From: Streptomyces sp. NBC_00249 | GTDB lineage: Bacteria; Actinomycetota; Actinomycetes; Streptomycetales; Streptomycetaceae | Direction: 5' to 3' | Length of the DNA stretch: 64,000 nucleotides | NCBI RefSeq assembly: GCF_026342355.1 | Contig: NZ_JAPEMV010000006.1 | Coordinates: 248,001 to 312,000 of the forward strand | Shown: positions 52,163 through 60,616 of the stretch, one piece after another | How the letters are laid out: each line of letters begins with the position of its first letter | Position numbering within the stretch: the stretch's first letter is position 1 | The notes under the pieces: generated by a model | What the model saw: the letters and a program-made list of their open reading frames with translations, nothing else | The model's database searches: none | What the model was told of the DNA's origin: nothing | Position numbers and translations under genes: made by a program

Positions 52163-53392
52163 ATGATCAGCAGCCATTCCGCACCTGTTTCGTTGCCCGA
52201 CGGCCTCACCCTGCGACAGGCGAGGCCCGCAGATCTTGAGCAGATCGGCGCGCTCCTGTCCGAGCGCGGTGAGCCGGACGACGCGATCGACCACCGGCTG
52301 GTGGTCACCGACCCCGACGCGGGCCTGTCCGCCTGCGCCGTGGTTGTCGACGGCGACCGGGTCGTGTCCACCGCGACGCTCCTCGACGAAGAGGTGCGCA
52401 TCGGAGGCGTCCGTCTGCCCGCCGGCCAGGTGGAACTGGTCGCCACCGAGAGCGAGTACGAGGGACGCGGGCTCGTGAGGGCGCTGATGCACTGGGCTCA
52501 CGAGCGTTCCGCCGCGCGTGGCCACCTCGTCCAGGCGATGATCGGAATCCCGTACTTCTACCGGCTGTTCGGCTATGAGTACGCCATCGACATACCGCAG
52601 GCGCTGAACGTGAACGCCCTGCCGCCTGGCGAGGGAACGGCCACGCTCCGTGCCGCCCGGCCTTCCGACATCCCCTCCATGGCTGCCCTGCAAGCCTCGG
52701 CCCAGAGCGGGTTCGACGTGACCATGCCACACTCGGCAGCGTGCTGGCGATGGCTCCTGGACCACGAGGCGAGCAACCTCTGGGTTCTCGAGCACGCCGA
52801 CACGGTCATTGCCACCGCGCGCACCACGCCTCCCGGTGAGGAGATGCTCCTGGCCGAGGCCGCGGCACGCGACGAGGCGGCGGCACGCGACCTCCTGAGC
52901 GGCGTCGCCGCCCTGGCACCCGGCGACCGGATACGGATCGTCCATCGGGCAGGCACCGTGACGGGCAACGCGTGGCAGGAGTTCATCGAGCACGAACCGC
53001 ACCGGAACGCAGAGCAGTACTACATCCGCATCCCGGATGTCGCAGCGCTGCTCGACAAGCTGCGTCCGCTGTTCCGGCAGCGCCTCACCACGGCCGGGAT
53101 CGACCGCACTGGCCGAGACATCGTCATCTCGACCTTCGGCGCCCACTACCGGATTCCCGTTCTCGCCGACGGGCTCGGTGAGGTCGTCACCGGCGGCCCG
53201 ATACAGTCGCCCGGAGCTGTGGAAGGCGCCGGGGTGGCGCCCGACCATTTGGCCGCCCTGCTGTTCGGCCCGCACGGGATGGAAGGGCTGACCCGGATCC
53301 GCCCCGACGTCTACTCCGCGGACGAGGAGCTGTTCCAGGTGCTTTTCCCTCCACTCACCGCCGACGTACTCAGCTACTACCTCCCGTACTAG
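52163..53392 (+). CDS. Eis-type GNAT N-acetyltransferase
   Basis: 409 residues from ATG 52163; GTG 52157 is possible. The N-terminal GNAT has an acetyl-CoA loop in TESEYEGRGLVRALMHWAHE and IPYFYRLFGYEYAI. A second GNAT-like domain and a C-terminal sterol-carrier-like domain follow (to GLTRIRPDVYSADEELFQVL). Eis-like enzymes acetylate amines, including aminoglycosides. The stop TAG is formed by the TA target and first base of the inserted element at 53392. Confidence 0.85.
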   Translation: MISSHSAPVSLPDGLTLRQARPADLEQIGALLSERGEPDDAIDHRLVVTDPDAGLSACAVVVDGDRVVSTATLLDEEVRIGGVRLPAGQVELVATESEYEGRGLVRALMHWAHERSAARGHLVQAMIGIPYFYRLFGYEYAIDIPQALNVNALPPGEGTATLRAARPSDIPSMAALQASAQSGFDVTMPHSAACWRWLLDHEASNLWVLEHADTVIATARTTPPGEEMLLAEAAARDEAAARDLLSGVAALAPGDRIRIVHRAGTVTGNAWQEFIEHEPHRNAEQYYIRIPDVAALLDKLRPLFRQRLTTAGIDRTGRDIVISTFGAHYRIPVLADGLGEVVTGGPIQSPGAVEGAGVAPDHLAALLFGPHGMEGLTRIRPDVYSADEELFQVLFPPLTADVLSYYLPY

Positions 53393-53410
53393 TGTCCTGC
53401 GCCGGAGCTC

Positions 53411-54496
53411 CTAGTGATCTGGTTTGGAGATCCTGTCGCAGTAGCGGCAGATGCGGTCGAGGATCTGGTCGGCGGTCTTGGTCCACTTGAAGGGCCGGGC
53501 CTCATCGTTCCAGACCTTGATCCAATTCTCGAGGGCGGCCTTGAGGTCGTCGAGGGAGCAGAACACTCCGCGTTCGAGGCAGCGTCGTTCCAGCTCGGCG
53601 AACCACCGCTCGACCTGATTGATCCATGACGAGTACGTGGGGGTGAAGTGGAGCTGGAAGCGGGGATGTGCCAGGAGCCACTTGTGCACCACGGGTGCTT
53701 TGTGAGCGGAGAGGTTGTCGCAGATCACGTGGACCGCCAGGCCCTTGCCGGTCTGGCGGTCGATCTCGTCGAGGAAGTCCCGGAAGTCCACGGCCCGGTG
53801 CTGCGCGGACAGTTTTGTGATCACCTTGCCCGTCGCGGTGTTCAACGCGGCGAACAGGTCGACGGTGCCGTGGCGGACGTAGTCGAAACTCCGCCGCTCG
53901 GGCACCCCGGGCAGCATCGGCAGCACCGGCGCGGTCCGCTCCAGGGCCTGGATCTGCGGTTTCTCATCCACCGCGAACACGACGGCGTTCGCCGGCGGGG
54001 CCAGGTAGAGGCCCACCACGTCACGGACCTTGTCGATCAGGAACGGGTCCGGTGAGATCTTGAACGTCTCGGTCCGCCATGGCTGCAGACCGAACGCATG
54101 CCAGATCCTCAGCACACTCGCAGGCGAGATCCCCACGACCTTGGCCAGCTCCCGCTTCGACCAGTGCGTCCCACCCGCAGGGGTCTCCTCAAGAGTGCGG
54201 ACCACCACCTCTTCCACCTGGGCGTCGGTGATGCTCCTCGGCACCCCGGGCCGCGGTTCGTCCGCCAGGCCCTCCAGCCGGTCCCGCAGGAACCGGGTCC
54301 GCCATCTGGCCACCGTCTTGCGCTCTGTGTCCAGCCGCGCAGCGACCATCGTGTTGTTCCACCCACGCGCGCACGCCAACACGATCCGCGCGCGCTGGGC
54401 CAGGCCCTGCGCCGTTGAACGCCGCTTGGCCCAGCTCTCCAGCGTCAGTCGTTCAGCCTCCGACAGCACCACTGGCGGGAGCCTGTTATCGCCCAT
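53411..54496 (-). CDS. IS630-family transposase
   Basis: 361 residues. An N-terminal helix-turn-helix pair (VLACARGWNNTMVAARLDTE and KRELAKVVGISPASVLRIW) binds the ends. The DDE catalytic set is visible: Asp in VVFAVDEKPQI, Asp in VHVICDNLSAHKA and Glu in WINQVERWFAELERR. The stop TAG is completed outside the element: its TA is the target duplication and its G is flanking DNA. Confidence 0.92.
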   Translation of the reverse strand: MGDNRLPPVVLSEAERLTLESWAKRRSTAQGLAQRARIVLACARGWNNTMVAARLDTERKTVARWRTRFLRDRLEGLADEPRPGVPRSITDAQVEEVVVRTLEETPAGGTHWSKRELAKVVGISPASVLRIWHAFGLQPWRTETFKISPDPFLIDKVRDVVGLYLAPPANAVVFAVDEKPQIQALERTAPVLPMLPGVPERRSFDYVRHGTVDLFAALNTATGKVITKLSAQHRAVDFRDFLDEIDRQTGKGLAVHVICDNLSAHKAPVVHKWLLAHPRFQLHFTPTYSSWINQVERWFAELERRCLERGVFCSLDDLKAALENWIKVWNDEARPFKWTKTADQILDRICRYCDRISKPDH

Positions 54497-54598
54497 CCCA
54501 CCAGGACACCGGACCGATCCGGGCCCCGTCAGGCAGAACCCAAGATCTGAAACAGAACACGCCTCATGGGGCGAGCCCAGACCTCAAAACCAGATCAC
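53414..54598 (-). mobile_element. IS630-family insertion sequence, complete
   Basis: 1185 bp with inverted ends GTGATCTGGTTT at 53414 and AAACCAGATCAC ending at 54598, flanked by direct TA repeats (53412-53413, 54599-54600). It carries one transposase gene spanning most of its length. Both ends and the gene look intact, so it may be active. Confidence 0.88.
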
Positions 54599-54717
54599 TA
54601 GGTAGTTCCGGCGCAGGCTCGAACGGCCAACGCGCCTGATCGACGTCCGGAACCCCGGTCGCCGAGGCGCGGCAGATCTACCGACGGATCACTGACGCAG
54701 GACACTAGCCTCCGCCT

Positions 54718-54800
54718 TTCAGTTGGGTTCTCCTCCAGCAGGAGCGTTGAGGCGTTCGACCTTGCCGTTCGTCTGGGGCCGATAGGGCCGGGTTCACTTG
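54718..54800 (-). mobile_element. IS481/IS3-type transposase remnant
   Basis: On the minus strand the frame reads RPYRPQTNGKVERLN, the signature near the last catalytic Glu of rve-type integrases (Glu in KVERLN), then shifts frame to LLLEE. Only about 25 codons remain. Confidence 0.7.
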
Positions 54801-54974
54801 CCGCGTTGCGGCAGCTCGTTGCCCGGGGACTTGCGCAGCTGTTGAGGCCCTGCCTGACTGCGTCGGGAGCACCGGCGCTCAAGTCCTGGCCTGGGGCTTC
54901 TGCGTCTCCATGGCACCGGCCGACGAAGTGCCCATGGGTGTGGGCGGCGTGCCACCAACCTTGGTCCGGATAGG

Positions 54975-55421
54975 GTGATAATCATAGTTGAGATGGACTA
55001 TGGCGATTATGGCCATCACAGTCCTGATGATGTGAAGTTGGTTCAGGAGGCGGCCGCGGTCGCTGTTTCCTGGGTTCTCGGGGGAGAGCTAACGCGCCGG
55101 CAGTCAGACCTGTTGGCCATCGGCTACCACATGAGCGGCCACCAGGCGGTTGGGGACTCGGGGTGGGTCTACGACTGGGAGAGGGCCCTTCGTGGCGTCC
55201 TTGACGGTGCGACCGACAGCGAGGAGAGCCGTCGGCTTGTGGCTGTGGCGAAGGAGACGGCGCTGCGGGACATGCGGAATCACCTGCATTGCGTCGTCGA
55301 GATGGACTGGTGGTTTCGCAGCGAGGACTGGCCGGGTTACCACGAAATCCTGCGCAGGATCATCGCCGCCGGCGGACCAGAGGCCCAAGAGACGACGGGT
55401 CCGGCCGGCGCCGAGTTGTAG
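54975..55421 (+). CDS. Protein of unknown function
   Basis: 148 residues from GTG 54975; ATG 54993 is an alternative. No clear ribosome site. Helical and acidic, with landmarks LVQEAAAVAVSWVLGGELTR, LLAIGYHMSGHQAV and CVVEMDWWFRSEDWPGYHE. The lower GC at its start suggests foreign origin. No family recognised. Confidence 0.5.
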   Translation: MIIIVEMDYGDYGHHSPDDVKLVQEAAAVAVSWVLGGELTRRQSDLLAIGYHMSGHQAVGDSGWVYDWERALRGVLDGATDSEESRRLVAVAKETALRDMRNHLHCVVEMDWWFRSEDWPGYHEILRRIIAAGGPEAQETTGPAGAEL

Positions 55422-55567
55422 TGCTGGGCACTCTGCGGGGATGTCCGCGCCTGGGAACGCGAGCGCGGTCGTCCTGGTCAGGTTTTGCTTGACGTCAAGC
55501 CTGTTCTGCACGGCGCGCTGTGAGGACAACCTGGCATCCGGCGCGGATACCGGCCACCGGCCGCCGC

Positions 55568-55708
55568 TCATAGCAGCGCTTCCAGCCGGATGGGCAGGTC
55601 CGTCAGACGTTTGCCGGTGGCGTTGAACACCGCGTTCCCGATGGCCGCCGGGACTCCCACGATGGTGATCTCCCCCAGCCCCTTGACCCCGAGGACCACG
55701 GCGGCGGG
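55568..55708 (-). pseudogene. Xanthine dehydrogenase molybdopterin subunit, last 45 residues
   Basis: GVKGLGEITIVGVPAAIGNA, FNATGKRLTDLP and a stop are the C-terminus of XdhA/aldehyde oxidase large subunits. It is joined in frame to the GNAT fragment before it. The molybdenum-binding part is lost. Confidence 0.8.
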
Positions 55709-56380
55709 CGCGTGCACGCGGGTGCCCTCGGCGAGGATCTCGTCGATGTAGCCGTTGCCGCGCTGTGCGGGCAGGACACCGATGTACGCGGTGATCGGGT
55801 GGTAGTTGTTGCGGGCCGGGACCACGAAGCCCACTGGACCGCCACCGTCGGCGAGTTCGGCGATGTGCCACCACGCGTGCGGGCTCTTGAACCCGGCGAA
55901 CTCTCCGTCGTAGTGCCGTTCCGCCGCCTCGCGCGGGCTCAGCGCGGATGCCAGTTGCGCCTGGCCGTGGGCGTCGAGGGTGCCCGGCCATGACCGAGGC
56001 CATCAGGGCGACGAGGTTCTCGCGGTCGGCCACCGGGCGGAAGACGAGACGCCCCTTGGACTCCGGGAGTAGGGACGACGGGGTCCACTGCAGCCGCAGC
56101 CGCTCGACCAGCAGCCGTGCGCCCGTGCTCTCCAGCACGCGCGTGCGCGATTCACCTCGCGGGCTGCGGGGTCCTCGTGCCAGTCGGGCGGGACGAAGCG
56201 GCCGTACTCCGGCAGCTTTGCGCCCGCCGGGAAGACGGTCGCCGTCCAGGGCCACACCCAGGCCCACTCGGGGCGGCGGCAGCCGCCGGCGAAGTCGTCG
56301 GTCAGTTCGTGGTCGAGGACGTAGGAGAGCCGGCAGAAGAGGTCGATCTCCTCGGGGCCGGTCAGAGGTCGGTAGCTCAC
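55709..56380 (-). pseudogene. GNAT acetyltransferase, multiply frameshifted
   Basis: It starts at GTG 56380 with SYRPLTGPEEIDLFCRLSYV. Family sequence alternates between two frames: EWAW, then VALDGDRL, then KLPEYGRFVPPDWHEDPAAR, then VLESTGARLLVERLRLQW, then LAEGTRV-type acetyl-CoA region VLPAQRGNGYIDEILAEG. At least four shifts and one deletion are needed. Its end is fused to a xanthine dehydrogenase tail. Confidence 0.85.
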
Positions 56381-56446
56381 CGATGTCAGTGTCCATTCAA
56401 CTCCTGTGAACGGACGCAGCGTTCCGGGCCCGGCGCATCGTGCTGG

Positions 56447-56842
56447 TCAGGCACGCCGGGTGTCCGGGCAGAGGGCGTCGAGGGCCGCATGCTGCTCAGG
56501 CCGATTCGAGGAGGGGCGGATTTCGAGCGCCTCCGGGGTGGGGAAGCCGCGGGCCAGCTCGATGGCCTCGGCGTGGTCGGCAACTTCCAGCACGAACCAG
56601 CCTCCGAGGGTCTCCTCGCCGCTGTGCACCGGTCCCTCGGTCACCGCTGCGGACCCGTCCGCCGTCTTGCGCACGGTGACGGGGCCCTGGTCCTCGGAGT
56701 CGAGCGCGTCACCGCCCGCCAGTTTGCCCGCTGCTGCGAGCTCGCTGATCCAGGTGTCCTACGCCTTCCGGTGGGCGTCGCGGTCGGTCCGGATGCGGGC
56801 GCGTGAGGCATGTGTCTCGAAGATCACGAGGGCGTACTTCAT
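56447..56842 (-). pseudogene. YCII-domain protein with an amber codon at position 28
   Basis: The frame begins MKYALVIFETHASRARIRTD and is broken by TAG at 56759-56761, where the family usually has Tyr (AHRKA-stop-DTWISEL). It continues in frame to 56447 with GPVHSGEETLGGWFVLEVAD and a full-length end. Its ATG overlaps the vgb stop (ATGA), so it belonged to the vat-vgb operon. A one-base change would repair it. Confidence 0.85.
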
Positions 56843-57774
56843 GAGGCGTTCCTCTGTTCGGTGTGCTTGGTGGTGATGGTGGTTCTGGTGGTAGTTGGTT
56901 TGATGCGGGCGAGTGCGCCTGTCTCCAGGGCCGTCCACAGGGCGCCGTCCGGGCCCACCGTGATCCCGTGCGGCTCGGAGGCCGGGGTGGGCAGGTCATG
57001 GACGGTGACCGTGCCGTCGGAGATGACCGAGCCGACCCGGTTGCCGCCCCACTCGGTGAACCACGCCGTGCCGTCGGCGTCGGTGGTGACGGCGTGCGGC
57101 CGGGCCGAGCGGTCGGGCAGCGGGTACTCGGTGATCCGGCCGTCAGGCGTTCTCCGGCCGATCTGACCGGCCGCGATCTCGGTGAACCAGATGCTTCCGT
57201 CCGGGCCCGCGGCGATTCCGACCGGTGCGGCCGCCTCGGTGGGCAGTTCGTGGACCGTGATGCGGCCGTCCATGCCAATGCGCCCGATGGCGTTGGCCTG
57301 GTTCATCGTGAACCACATCGCGTCCCCGGCCGGCGCGATCGCGGAAGGGAACGCGCCGGTGCGCGGCAGCGGGTACTCCGTGACCGTTCCCTCGGTGGTG
57401 AGGCGGCCGATACGGTCGGCGGCGGTCTCGGTGAACCACAGCGCGCCGTCCGGCCCCGCGGCGATACCGAAGGGACCGCACTCCGCGGTCGGCAGCGAGA
57501 ACTCCGACACCCGGCCGGCCGTCGTGATCCTGCCGATCCGGTGCGCCCGGTACTCCGTGAACCACAGTGCACCGTCCGGCCCGTTGCAGATGACCGTCGG
57601 ACCGCAGTCCGGGGCGAGCTGATGACTGGTCGGCTCCTGCCCCGGGACCAGCCGGCCGATCCTGCCGTTGTGCACCATGGTGAACCACAGCGCGCTGTCC
57701 GCGCCCGTGGTGATCGCGTACGGGCCGCTGTCGCGACCGGACACCGCGTACTCCTCGATGGCCGGGGGCGTCAC
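56839..57774 (-). CDS. vgb: Virginiamycin B (streptogramin B) lyase
   Basis: 311 residues from GTG 57774, overlapping the vat stop by four bases. It is a seven-bladed beta-propeller with repeats of the type GPDGALWFTE and IGRI. The His and Glu 14 residues apart in ARPHAVTTDADGTAWFTEWG align with the active pair His270/Glu284 of the S. aureus enzyme. Vgb linearises type B streptogramins by cleaving the ester bond, with Mg2+. It is second in the operon after vat. Confidence 0.92.
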   Translation of the reverse strand: MTPPAIEEYAVSGRDSGPYAITTGADSALWFTMVHNGRIGRLVPGQEPTSHQLAPDCGPTVICNGPDGALWFTEYRAHRIGRITTAGRVSEFSLPTAECGPFGIAAGPDGALWFTETAADRIGRLTTEGTVTEYPLPRTGAFPSAIAPAGDAMWFTMNQANAIGRIGMDGRITVHELPTEAAAPVGIAAGPDGSIWFTEIAAGQIGRRTPDGRITEYPLPDRSARPHAVTTDADGTAWFTEWGGNRVGSVISDGTVTVHDLPTPASEPHGITVGPDGALWTALETGALARIKPTTTRTTITTKHTEQRNAS

Positions 57775-58451
57775 TGCTGCTGCTCCAGACCTTCGGCGGT
57801 GGCGATGCGCTCGATGTCCTGCGGGGATCCGGCCATGATGGTGCGGGCGTGCGCGGTCACCAGCTCGACGGGCCAGTCCCACCAGGCGGCCCGTGTGAGC
57901 CGTTCGATGTCGCTGTCGTCGAAGCGCTGTCTGATCGGTCTGGCCGGGTTCCCGCCCACGATGGTGTATGGCGGCACGTCGGCGGTGACCACCGCTCCGG
58001 CCGCGATCACCGCGCCGTCGCCGATCCGAATCCCCGGCATCACGGTGGCTCCGTATCCGAACCACACGTCGTTGCCGACCACCGTGTCCCCGCGGCTGGG
58101 CATGCCGGTGACGAGGTCGAGGGTCTGCTCGGTCCACTCCCCGCCGAACATGGTGAAGGGGAAGGTGGACACCCCCATCGACGGGTGGTCGGCGCCCGCC
58201 ATCAGGAACCGGGTGCCCGTGGCGATCGCGCAGTACTTGCCGATGATCAGCCGTTCCGGACCGTAGGCGTACAGCACGTTGCGCTGCGCGAAGTCGGTCG
58301 CCCCGTAGGGGTCGTCGTAGTAGGTGAAGTCACCCACCACTACGTTCGTCCCGGCAACCAGTGGTTTGAGGAAGACGACCCGCTCGTGGGCGGGGAGTGG
58401 ATGGATGGTGGCCGGGTCAGGTGCCTGGGCAGCGTTCGGGTCAGATGTCAC
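57771..58451 (-). CDS. vat: Streptogramin A acetyltransferase (Vat-type XAT)
   Basis: 226 residues from GTG 58451, with GGAGAG upstream. The left-handed beta-helix is shown by hexapeptide repeats (IIGKYCAIATGTRF, VVGNDVWFGYGATVMPGI, IAAGAVVTADVPPYTIVGG). His89 in AGADHPSMGVSTFPF matches the catalytic His82 of VatD. The family acetylates the free hydroxyl of type A streptogramins; related CatB proteins acetylate chloramphenicol, but the Vat-type loop and the vgb partner favour streptogramin A. Confidence 0.9.
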   Translation of the reverse strand: MTSDPNAAQAPDPATIHPLPAHERVVFLKPLVAGTNVVVGDFTYYDDPYGATDFAQRNVLYAYGPERLIIGKYCAIATGTRFLMAGADHPSMGVSTFPFTMFGGEWTEQTLDLVTGMPSRGDTVVGNDVWFGYGATVMPGIRIGDGAVIAAGAVVTADVPPYTIVGGNPARPIRQRFDDSDIERLTRAAWWDWPVELVTAHARTIMAGSPQDIERIATAEGLEQQQ

Positions 58452-58789
58452 GCGGGAATCTCTCCGTGGGGGTTCGTGCTCGGCGGGCGGAGCCCGGGCG
58501 GCGAGGCCCTATGGCCAATGAGGTACGCGCCTTCCGCGCGCGGTCCACGCCCTTCGGGTCGTCGGCCGAATTGAGCGGGGCCGGTCCTGCGGCCTCATGC
58601 CGGCTCATGTCACCTGCGGGAGGCTGCCTCCCGGCTCGGTACCCAGCATGCCTACCGGGCGGCCCGGGAGCAACGGCCGATCTTTGTCGGACGGAGCGGC
58701 TGCAACACGCGTTAGAGCTTGGGGGCGACGAGGCGAGCTCTTCTACGCCTCCGGTTTGAACTGTGTGCAGCCGGCTCGCCGACCTGGGG
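58452..58789. promoter_or_regulatory. Leader region of the vat-vgb operon
   Basis: 338 bases between the vat start and the LysR remnant upstream on the same strand. It should contain the operon promoter. I found no clear promoter boxes, no obvious leader peptide with a stall site, and no known gene. Confidence 0.35.
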
Positions 58790-59541
58790 TCACAGGGACA
58801 TCGGACCGAGGTCTTCAACGACCTTGGCCAAGCCGCGAATCTGCTCGGTCTCGCTGCTCGTGTGCCAGCTCAAGGCCCAGCGGCTGAGCGCGGCGTCATG
58901 GATCGGGATGTAGGCGATGTCAGGCCGCCCGTAGTAGCGCAGCGCGTGCGCGTGCACGGGGCACACCGCTTGCCCGCTGGCGACGATGGCGAGTAGTTGC
59001 GTGCCGTCGACTGCCGCCGGCCCTCGGGGGATCGGCCGCACAACACGACGGGTTCGGTGTAGGCAACCGGGCCCACCGTGAGGTCGGGTTCCCTGATGGG
59101 GAGCCAGGCGAGCAGGACATCGATCGTGTCGTGGCGCAGTGCGGCGAAAGGGTCGTTGTATCCCACGGCGCGGATCTGCACCGTGCAGGCGGGGTGGCGG
59201 GATGAGAATTCGTCGAGGACGGGCCTCAGGTCCTCGACGTTACTGGACGTCATGCCCAGGCGCAGCACCTCGGTCCTCCCCTTCGCGGCCAGCGCGGCCC
59301 GTTCCAGACTCCGCTGAAGACCGCGGTGCACCGGAAGCAGATCGTCGTGCAACTGCTGACCGAGCGGGGTAAGGCTGACGTGATGGCTGGTGCGGGCGAA
59401 GAGCGCGCCGCCGATCTGCCGTTCCTGCTTCTTGATGGCCTGGCTGACTCGCGCCACGGTGACGTGCAGCCGTTCGGCTGTCCGGCCGAAGTGCAGCTCC
59501 TTTGCGAGCGTCAGGAAGATCTCGATGTCTCTGATCTCCAC
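58790..59541 (-). pseudogene. LysR-family regulator, frameshifted
   Basis: It starts at ATG 59541: EIRDIEIFLTLAKELHFGRT and AERLHVTVARVSQAIKKQE are the LysR helix-turn-helix. The co-inducer domain begins normally (LRLGMTSSNVEDLRPVLDEF, YTEPVVLCG), then breaks near 59025. The other frame continues LLAIVASGQAVCPVHAHAL to SETEQIRGLAKVVEDL and a stop. About 40 residues also seem missing at the break. It lies upstream of vat on the same strand. Confidence 0.85.
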
Positions 59542-60004
59542 GCGGCCCTCCCTCTGCCCTATTGGCCGTCAGGTTAACGCGCCTTGCGGGAAGAATTGTT
59601 GTCGGGAGCTCTGCTGGCGGGAGGCTGTGATCACTGAGGTCGGACACGGGGCGGCACACCGGGTCGAACGCCTGAGGCAGCTGCGCAGCGCCCTGCCGAT
59701 GCGGCACCCGGTGAGCGGGAGGCAGGCGCTCAATCGGCACGGAAAGGCCGGCTCCGCTCCCACGGCGGGAACGTGAAGAACATGAGCAACACCTTCCGGA
59801 CCGAATGGCGCCAGTGCGACGCCGACGCCATCGCCGGAAGCTTCGGAAAGGGCTGACCTCCCGGCGCCAAACTGGTGGGCACGGCAGGCTGCCCTCGCAG
59901 TGTCACCTCCCATGCCCGTCGGCCAACGGCTCTTTCCGGCCCTTCCCCCGGCGGGAGGACGCCCGTTGTTTGCCTGTCGTTCGGGCGGGGGTAGCTGTCG
60001 GGGC
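59542..60004. other. Spacer carrying a copy of the 39.3-kb segment
   Basis: 59834-59930 matches 39321-39443 over about 95 bases with few differences and one 31-base gap. No intact gene is seen; a short open stretch at 59782-59856 ends in AGSFGKG, like NAGFGKG in the other copy. Confidence 0.6.
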
Positions 60005-60616
60005 ATGCGTGATTTAGTGCGGGAGCAGTACTACCGGCATCGTGCCCCGGTCTACGACGAGACCAGCTACCGCGGCGATCCCGTGGTGAACGCCGGCCTG
60101 GACCGGGAAACCGCCGACATCGGGAAACTGCTCACCGCGCTGCCCGAAGGGCGGGTGCTCGACGTGGGATGCGGGACCGGCGTGTGGACCCAGTTTCTGC
60201 GCGGCCCGGTCGTTGCCCTGGACCAGAGCGCGGAGATGCTCGAGCTGACCCACGCCCGGGCGCCCTGGGCAGAGCGTGTCCGGGCCCTGTTCCCGCCCCT
60301 GCCGTTCACCGCCAGCGCCTTCGACCGCATCGTCACCGCGAACTTCTACGGACTGCTCCGGCCCGCGGAGCGGGCCGTGTTCCTCGCCGAGGCGCGCCGT
60401 ACGGCGCGCGAGCTGATCGTGATCGACCTACGCAGCGACGGCGACCTCCACGAGGAGAAGACAGAGCTGCGCTCCGTCGCCGACACCACGTACCCCATCT
60501 ACCGGCGCCGGTTCACCCCGCAGAGCCTTTGCTCGGAGCTGAACGGCGAGCTGATGTTCGAGGGGCTCTTCTTCCTCGCTGTCCGGGTCATGGGGCCAGC
60601 GGTGTCTCCAGGGTGA
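60005..60616 (+). CDS. Class I SAM-dependent methyltransferase
   Basis: 203 residues from ATG 60005. Motif I is RVLDVGCGTGVWTQFL, followed by VVALDQSAEMLELTHARAPW and the acidic SAFDRIVTANFYGLL. It is a small-molecule methyltransferase of unknown substrate. Its 3' end overlaps the convergent gene by 29 bases. Confidence 0.85.
   Translation: MRDLVREQYYRHRAPVYDETSYRGDPVVNAGLDRETADIGKLLTALPEGRVLDVGCGTGVWTQFLRGPVVALDQSAEMLELTHARAPWAERVRALFPPLPFTASAFDRIVTANFYGLLRPAERAVFLAEARRTARELIVIDLRSDGDLHEEKTELRSVADTTYPIYRRRFTPQSLCSELNGELMFEGLFFLAVRVMGPAVSPG

Larger units (their letters stand above)
53392..54705. mobile_element. Small TA-flanked element interrupted by IS630
   Basis: Ends GTGTCCTGCG at 53392-53401 and its reverse complement at 54696-54705 are flanked by TA (53390-53391, 54706-54707). 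Removing IS630 and one TA leaves about 127 bases. The two stretches touching the IS630 insertion point (53397-53411 and 54601-54617) are themselves near-complementary, so IS630 landed in the tip of a hairpin. Confidence 0.65.

Noticed and set aside
54975..55421. Unknown gene as part of the IS630 or IS481 element
   Set aside because: It lies outside both element ends and shows no transposase or passenger-gene motif.
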